Origin: AP-16 sp046727735
Lineage (GTDB): Bacteria > Pseudomonadota > Alphaproteobacteria > Rhizobiales > Xanthobacteraceae
Length of the DNA: 9,507 nt
NCBI GenBank assembly: GCA_046727735.1
Contig: JBKPDF010000088.1
Span: forward strand, 1 to 9,507
Reading direction: 5' to 3'
Positions within the stretch are counted from its first letter, which is position 1. Each line of letters begins with the position of its first letter. Positions 6,377 to 9,507 of this stretch are shown piece by piece. A program made the translations under genes and the position numbers. A model generated the notes under the pieces. It was not told the origin of the DNA, did not search any database, and was given only the letters and a program-made list of their open reading frames with translations.

Positions 6377-7735
6377 TCATCGAACGGCGCCGGGCGTAGC
6401 CGCGGGCGTGACGCGCCAGACCGCGTTCCCGACGTCGTCGGCGACCAATAGCGCGCCCTGCTTGTCGACCGCAACGCCGACCGGACGGCCGAGCGCGTGC
6501 TCGTCCTCGTCGAGGAAGCCGGTCAGCACGTCGCGCGGCGATCCGCTGGGGCGCCCTCCGGCGAACGGCACGAAGATCACCTTGTAGCCGGTCAACGGCT
6601 TGCGATTCCACGAGCCGTGCTGGCCGATCAGCGCGCCGCCGCGATATTGCGCCGGCAGCAGTCCGGCCCGGTAGAACGTCAGCCCGAGCGAGGCGGTGTG
6701 ATTGCCGATCGCGTAGTCCGGCACGATCGCCTTGGCGACCATGGCGGGATTGGCCGCCACGCGGGCATCCACGTGCGGCCCGCAATAACTGAACGGCCAG
6801 CCGTAGAATCCGCCGTCCTTCACCGACGTGAGATAGTCAGGCACGAGGTCGCTGCCGAGCTCGTCGCGCTCGTTCACCACGGTCCACAGCGCGCCGGTCT
6901 CCGGCTCCCAGTCCATGCCGTTCGGGTTGCGCAAGCCGGAGGCGAACACCCGCCATCGTCCGCTTGCGCGGTCGACTTCGAGGATCGCGGCGCGGCTGTT
7001 CTCCGCCTCGAGTCCGTTCTCGCCGACATTGCTGTTGGAGCCGACCGTTGCGAACAGCTTTGCGCCGTCGCGGCTCGCGATCAGGTTCTTGGTCCAGTGG
7101 TGGTTGATCGAGCCCGCCGGCAGGTCGGCGAGCTTGACGCCCGGCTCGCGGATCTCGGTTGCGCCCTCGGCATACGGAAAGCGCAGAATCGCGTCGGTGT
7201 TGGCGACGTAAAGGTCGTTGCCGACGAGTGCCATCCCGAACGGCGAGTTCAGATTCTGGAGAAACACGAACTTACTGACGGCACCGCTCCCGGAATCCCG
7301 CAGCAGCGTGATACGGTTGGCGCTCGGAACGCCGGCGCCGGCCCGCGCCATGATGAACCCCTGCACGATGCCGCGGACGCCCTTGGCGTCGTCGGGCCGC
7401 GGCGGCGCATTGGTCTCGGCGACGAGCACGTCGCCGTTGGGCAGTACGTAGAGCCAGCGCGGATGGTCGAGACCGGTCGCGAACGCGCTGACCTGAAGCC
7501 CGCTCGCGGCTACCGGCTTTCTGCCTTCCGGCCAGCCCTTGGCAGGCGCGATGCGGATCGTCGGGATCAGGGCATGGACGGGTTCGCCGAGGGTCGGGGA
7601 GGGGCCGAATCCCGCCGCCTCCGGCAGCTTGGCGACATCGCCGCGGGCGAGGAAGAACAAGATCGCGGCACCGCCGACCACGATGACGCCGACAACGACG
7701 ACAATGGCTCGCCAGCCCATCGCGCTCTTGCCCAC
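6377..7735 (-). CDS. PQQ-dependent sugar dehydrogenase, L-sorbosone dehydrogenase-like, membrane-anchored
   Basis: This is a predicted quinoprotein that oxidises an aldose or sugar aldehyde in the periplasm and passes electrons to the respiratory chain. Characterised relatives oxidise L-sorbosone to 2-keto-L-gulonate. The substrate here is unknown. The 452-residue product has an N-terminal membrane anchor (about 9-30), then a beta-propeller (about 75-445). Recognisable blocks are LDHPRWLYVLPNGDVLVAET (89-108), NHHWTKNL (211-218, with candidate catalytic His 212/213), VGSNSNVGENG (231-241), ASGLRNPNGMDWEPETGALW (265-284), FYGWPFSYCG (310-319) and GRPVGVAVD (416-424). Length and block order match the family. 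The start was taken at the GTG at 7735. An ATG five codons later (7720) has AAGAG at a usable distance and is equally possible. The gene begins 25 bases after the stop of the small helical gene, so the two are probably co-transcribed. Confidence 0.9.
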   Translation of the reverse strand: MGKSAMGWRAIVVVVGVIVVGGAAILFFLARGDVAKLPEAAGFGPSPTLGEPVHALIPTIRIAPAKGWPEGRKPVAASGLQVSAFATGLDHPRWLYVLPNGDVLVAETNAPPRPDDAKGVRGIVQGFIMARAGAGVPSANRITLLRDSGSGAVSKFVFLQNLNSPFGMALVGNDLYVANTDAILRFPYAEGATEIREPGVKLADLPAGSINHHWTKNLIASRDGAKLFATVGSNSNVGENGLEAENSRAAILEVDRASGRWRVFASGLRNPNGMDWEPETGALWTVVNERDELGSDLVPDYLTSVKDGGFYGWPFSYCGPHVDARVAANPAMVAKAIVPDYAIGNHTASLGLTFYRAGLLPAQYRGGALIGQHGSWNRKPLTGYKVIFVPFAGGRPSGSPRDVLTGFLDEDEHALGRPVGVAVDKQGALLVADDVGNAVWRVTPAATPGAVR

Positions 7736-7760
7736 GGACCGAAGGCCTCGGCCGAACGTC

Positions 7761-7979
7761 TCAGCCGACCCCGAGTTCCCGTTTCAGCCGATCGCGATGC
7801 TCCTCGTGCAGCTGCTGCGAGCGCAGCAAGGTGACGAGCAGATCCCTTGCGGTCGTGCTGTCGTGGCCGTCGCGCTCGAGCTGCTCGACGACGTCGCGCT
7901 GATCGGCAACGTGCCGCAGACCTTGCGCGACCTGAGCCTCGGCTTCGGCGAGATGCTTGTGCAATGTCTTCGGGTCCAT
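7761..7979 (-). CDS. Small helical hypothetical protein (HLAEAE type)
   Basis: The 72-residue product begins MDPKTLHKHLAEAEAQVAQG and is almost wholly alpha-helical. It shows a charged coiled-coil pattern and a short break at DGHDSTTAR (about 38-46). I recall similar short proteins as common in Bradyrhizobium, with no known function. The start was placed at the ATG at 7979, because homologues I remember begin MDP. The frame extends 7 codons further to a GTG at 8000, and neither start has a strong ribosome-binding site. The stop is 25 bases before the dehydrogenase start. A clear paralogue begins at 9269 on the plus strand, sharing HLAEA, RH-x-x-DQR, G-x-DS-x-x-AR-x-LL-x-T-x-LR and HR-x-x-x-x-EL. 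An adaptor or stress-linked role is speculation. Confidence 0.72.
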   Translation of the reverse strand: MDPKTLHKHLAEAEAQVAQGLRHVADQRDVVEQLERDGHDSTTARDLLVTLLRSQQLHEEHRDRLKRELGVG

Positions 7980-8075
7980 GCCACAGCCTAGCACGGACAC
8001 CGGGCGCGAACGACCGCACCTGGCGCTGCGATTGCCACCGGGATCGTGCCATGAAGCCGAGGCCGGTTTCTCGAC

Positions 8076-8291
8076 TTACCCATTTGGCATGTCCGGCCGC
8101 AGCATCCAGGCGATCAGCGGCATCGCGGGCAGCACCCAGCCGAGGCCGGCCACGAGATAATAGAGGGCGGCGACGAGCCGGTTGCCGGCCGGCAGCGCGA
8201 TTTGCGCGAGCACCATCGCGAACAGCGCCCATGCGACGACGAGCAGCAGGAGCGCGAAGGCTCCGACCAGTTTGCGGGTGCGCATGCGCAT
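8076..8291 (-). CDS. DUF2842 family small membrane protein
   Basis: The 71-residue product begins MRMRTRKLVGAFALLLL and has two membrane segments (about 9-31 and 38-63). These are joined by a short loop, with the conserved AGLGWVLPAMPLI in the second and a short polar end (MLRPDMPNG). The basic start 'RMRTRKL-x-G', the Y-rich second helix and 'WVLPAM-x-x-I-x-WM-x-RP' match DUF2842 as known in alphaproteobacteria. Function is unknown; by the positive-inside rule both ends may be cytoplasmic. The ATG at 8291 or the one at 8285 could start it, and no clear ribosome-binding site is seen. It lies between the receiver gene (153 bases upstream) and the small helical gene (96 bases downstream), all on the minus strand. 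Confidence 0.82.
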   Translation of the reverse strand: MRMRTRKLVGAFALLLLVVAWALFAMVLAQIALPAGNRLVAALYYLVAGLGWVLPAMPLIAWMLRPDMPNG

Positions 8292-8352
8292 GGCTGCGGT
8301 TTCAACGATGGGCGAGGGGATCAGAGCAATGGTCTATCGTTCGCCAGGCATC

Positions 8353-8401
8353 GACGCCAGCTTGCCCGGATCGAATTCGGCGCTGTGCCGCGCCTGGCGT
8401 C
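8353..8401 (-). terminator. Long-loop inverted repeat after the receiver gene
   Basis: GACGCCAG (8353-8360) and CTGGCGTC (8394-8401) are perfect 8-base complements 33 bases apart, in the gap downstream of the receiver gene. They may form a 3'-end structure for its mRNA or an operator for the DUF2842 gene. There is no T-run, so the call is weak. Confidence 0.2.
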
Positions 8402-8444
8402 CCCGACAGGGTGGCCGCGCAATGCGCCCTCGGCCTACCCCGGG

Positions 8445-8852
8445 TCAAGCCGGAGATCGATCTTCGACGGCCTGCTGCTTGCTCGCCAGCAGCGCGCCGA
8501 CGCAGTGTTCGACCTCCGCGGTATTGAACGGCTTGCACAGCATGCCGACGTCGGCATAGCCCGGGTCGATATCTGCTTCGCCATAGGCCGTCATGAACAC
8601 GAACGGGATTCCGAGAACGCGCAGCCGGGCAATCACGGCATAGACCGGCTCGCCGTGCCGCAAGTGGACGTCGAGCAGGGCGGCATCACAGTGCGTGGTC
8701 TCGAGCAGAATCAGCAACTCCGCGACACCCGCAACCGGCCCGACCACCGTGCAGCCGATGTTACGCACCATATCCTCGATCTCGAGCGCCAACAGCAGCT
8801 CATCCTCGGCAATGAGGATTGCAGGGGTGGGGCCCGCTGCCGCATCTTCCAT
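8445..8852 (-). CDS. Stand-alone response regulator receiver protein
   Basis: This is a single CheY-like receiver domain with no output domain: 135 residues, domain about 10-123. It should accept a phosphoryl group from a histidine kinase and act through protein contact or as a phosphate relay. All key residues are present: acidic pair E16-D17 in LIAEDE, phospho-acceptor D61 in ALLDVHL, T88 in FMTAYG, and K107 in LCKPF. The start at the ATG at 8852 is fixed by AGGAGA 8 bases upstream. The open frame continues upstream to 9128, but that part is Arg- and Cys-rich and non-conserved. No kinase gene is in the window. The gene is divergent from the short helical ORF at 9056, and the DUF2842 gene follows on the same strand. 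Similar orphan receivers (often tied to HWE/HisKA_2-type kinases) are numerous in Bradyrhizobium; which partner this one has cannot be told. Confidence 0.92.
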   Translation of the reverse strand: MEDAAAGPTPAILIAEDELLLALEIEDMVRNIGCTVVGPVAGVAELLILLETTHCDAALLDVHLRHGEPVYAVIARLRVLGIPFVFMTAYGEADIDPGYADVGMLCKPFNTAEVEHCVGALLASKQQAVEDRSPA

Positions 8853-8860
8853 CCGCGGCC

Positions 8861-8866
8861 TCTCCT
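8861..8866 (-). promoter_or_regulatory. Ribosome-binding site AGGAGA fixing the receiver start
   Basis: On the minus strand AGGAGA lies 8 bases before the ATG at 8852. This rules against the 92-residue upstream extension of the open frame. Confidence 0.7.
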
Positions 8867-9024
8867 TTGACGGGGTAAATCCGCAAGGGCGCGATTTGGT
8901 TCTGCGGGCACGGCCGATCCGCCAGGTTTTCAGGCACTCTTTGCAGCGAGCGGCGCAAAGGTTCGATCGTGCGCGACGATGTGCGCCGGCACGGATTGTC
9001 TTAGGCAGGGGTATGGCCGCGTGG

Positions 9025-9048
9025 TATATTGATCCACGAGAGCGAGGA
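9025..9048 (+). promoter_or_regulatory. Possible -10 element and ribosome-binding site for the 9056 ORF
   Basis: TATATT at 9025-9030 resembles a -10 hexamer; the best -35 candidate is a poor TTAGGC at 9001-9006 (18-base spacer). GAGGA at 9044-9048 lies 7 bases before the ATG at 9056 and is a good ribosome-binding site. The latter is the stronger of the two. If transcription started near 9036, the leader would be only about 20 bases long. Confidence 0.3.
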
Positions 9049-9055
9049 AAAACGC

Positions 9056-9265
9056 ATGGGTCTCCGCGCGGCAGACGCCGATCTTCTCCCGCCGGCACTC
9101 GACTTGGCTGTGACCGTGGAGACTGCAAAGCGCGCGGCGGATCGGGGCGAGAAGCTCCGCCAGGAAATACAACTGGAGCTTGACTAAGCCAGATCGCTGC
9201 TGCGGGCGCGATGGCTCCTGGCCAAGCAGGCCGATGAGGTCGTGCGGAAGTTCGGGGCAGAGTGA
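9056..9265 (+). pseudogene. Short helical protein gene broken by an in-frame TAA
   Basis: Starting at the ATG at 9056, with a good ribosome-binding site, a 43-codon frame ends at TAA 9185-9187. The residues before the stop are VETAKRAADRGEKLRQEIQL followed by ELD. The same frame then continues 25 more codons as ARSLLRARWLLAKQADEVVR plus KFGAE, to TGA 9263-9265. Both halves have one continuous amphipathic, coiled-coil-like pattern, so a 69-residue ancestor with a sense codon at 9185 (CAA to TAA would do) is plausible. The full frame ends 3 bases before the next gene's ATG, the tight spacing expected of an operon. Alternatives are a real 43-residue protein followed by non-coding sequence, stop readthrough, or a sequencing error. 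Function unknown. Confidence 0.42.
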
Positions 9266-9268
9266 GCC

Positions 9269-9507
9269 ATGCCGGCCGCCCAGGATCATCTCGCCGAGGC
9301 CAATCGGCACATTACCGATGCCGAGCGCCATATCGGAGACCAGCGGCATCGGCTCGAGCGGTGCATCGCTCGCGGTCAGGACTCCGCGCGGGCGAGAGAG
9401 CTGCTCGAGACCATGCTCCGGGCCTTGGACACGATGCAACGGCACCGGGAGACGATCCTCTCCGAGCTCGCGCCCGGCAAGGCCGCGATCCGGTCATCCG
9501 GCGCCGG
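9269..9507 (+). CDS. Small helical protein, paralogue of the 7761-7979 gene (3' end outside the window)
   Basis: From the ATG at 9269 the frame is open to the window end (79 codons, no stop). The product begins MPAAQDHLAEANRHITDAER and is helical and highly charged. It aligns with the minus-strand 72-residue protein without gaps over about 61 positions, and by hand I count about 25 identities. These include HLAEA, RH-x-x-DQR, G-x-DS-x-x-AR-x-LL-x-T-x-LR, HR and EL. The last residues seen (APGKAAIRSSGA) lie past the end of the paralogue, so the stop is probably near. The upstream interrupted ORF ends 3 bases before this ATG, so the two likely form one transcript. The ribosome-binding site is weak (GAG-rich), which fits translational coupling. 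Function unknown. Confidence 0.65.
   Translation, partial: MPAAQDHLAEANRHITDAERHIGDQRHRLERCIARGQDSARARELLETMLRALDTMQRHRETILSELAPGKAAIRSSGA

Noticed and set aside
5252..6451. 399-codon plus-strand frame overlapping the deacetylase
   Set aside because: Arg/Ala-rich +1-type shadow with no recognisable motif.
6497..7834. 445-codon plus-strand frame opposite the sorbosone-dehydrogenase-like gene
   Set aside because: Antisense shadow; the minus strand has ordered beta-propeller blocks and an N-terminal anchor.
8853..9128. 92-residue N-terminal extension of the receiver
   Set aside because: Arg/Cys-rich, non-conserved, and bypassed by an ideal AGGAGA plus ATG at 8852.
8695..9183. 162-codon plus-strand frame over the receiver start and divergent region
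   Set aside because: Ser/Arg-rich shadow. The real coding signal on this strand is in a different frame from 9056 on.
1..9507. tRNA, rRNA, CRISPR array, transposase or insertion-sequence ends, attachment site, origin
   Set aside because: None was recognised by eye on either strand. The low-GC block suggests transfer but shows no integrase or terminal repeats in the window.

Overview
The window looks like chromosome of an alphaproteobacterium of the Bradyrhizobium/Rhodopseudomonas/Afipia group (Nitrobacteraceae). This is inferred from the high GC of the core part (a sampled 60-base line inside the cyclase gene is about 67 % GC), from a CHASE2-type adenylate cyclase, a DUF2842 gene, an orphan receiver and several small proteins of kinds I associate with this group. 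No database search was possible, so all family names rest on motif recognition.

Left part (1-2061): three same-strand genes of unknown function. Their base composition is visibly lower than the rest (sampled lines about 45 % GC in the first gene and 53 % in the third). The third carries the N-terminal signature TGPRS-x-x-GKAR-x-SRNALQHGLS of a widespread uncharacterised protein family. The second looks like its usual companion family, and the first has matching helical segments. The second and third are 4 bases apart. Upstream of the second is a perfect 15-bp palindrome that matches the CtrA box TTAA-N7-TTAA. This block reads as accessory or island-type DNA. 2062-2362 is a non-coding spacer.

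Middle part (2363-6376): a membrane-bound CHASE2/class III adenylate cyclase (+). It converges on a short GTG-started gene for a 64-residue Cys-rich protein (-), with hairpins between them. That small gene is divergent from a GTG-started NodB-type polysaccharide deacetylase (+). The deacetylase and the next gene are convergent across an AT-rich spacer (6243-6376) that holds a tandem 10-bp repeat and several inverted repeats.

Right part (6377-9507): on the minus strand, in transcription order, lie a stand-alone response-regulator receiver, a DUF2842 membrane protein, a small helical protein and a membrane-anchored PQQ-dependent sorbosone-dehydrogenase-like beta-propeller. Divergent from the receiver, on the plus strand, are a short helical ORF broken by an in-frame TAA and then a second small helical protein that runs off the window. 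This last protein is a paralogue of the small helical protein on the minus strand. The right part therefore looks like a signalling/stress accessory cluster around the receiver. That role is inference.

No RNA genes, CRISPR arrays, transposases, attachment sites or origins were recognised. Most of the window is ordinary. The points most worth a second look are the low-GC three-gene block with its CtrA-like box, the duplicated small helical genes around the receiver, and the stop-interrupted small gene.
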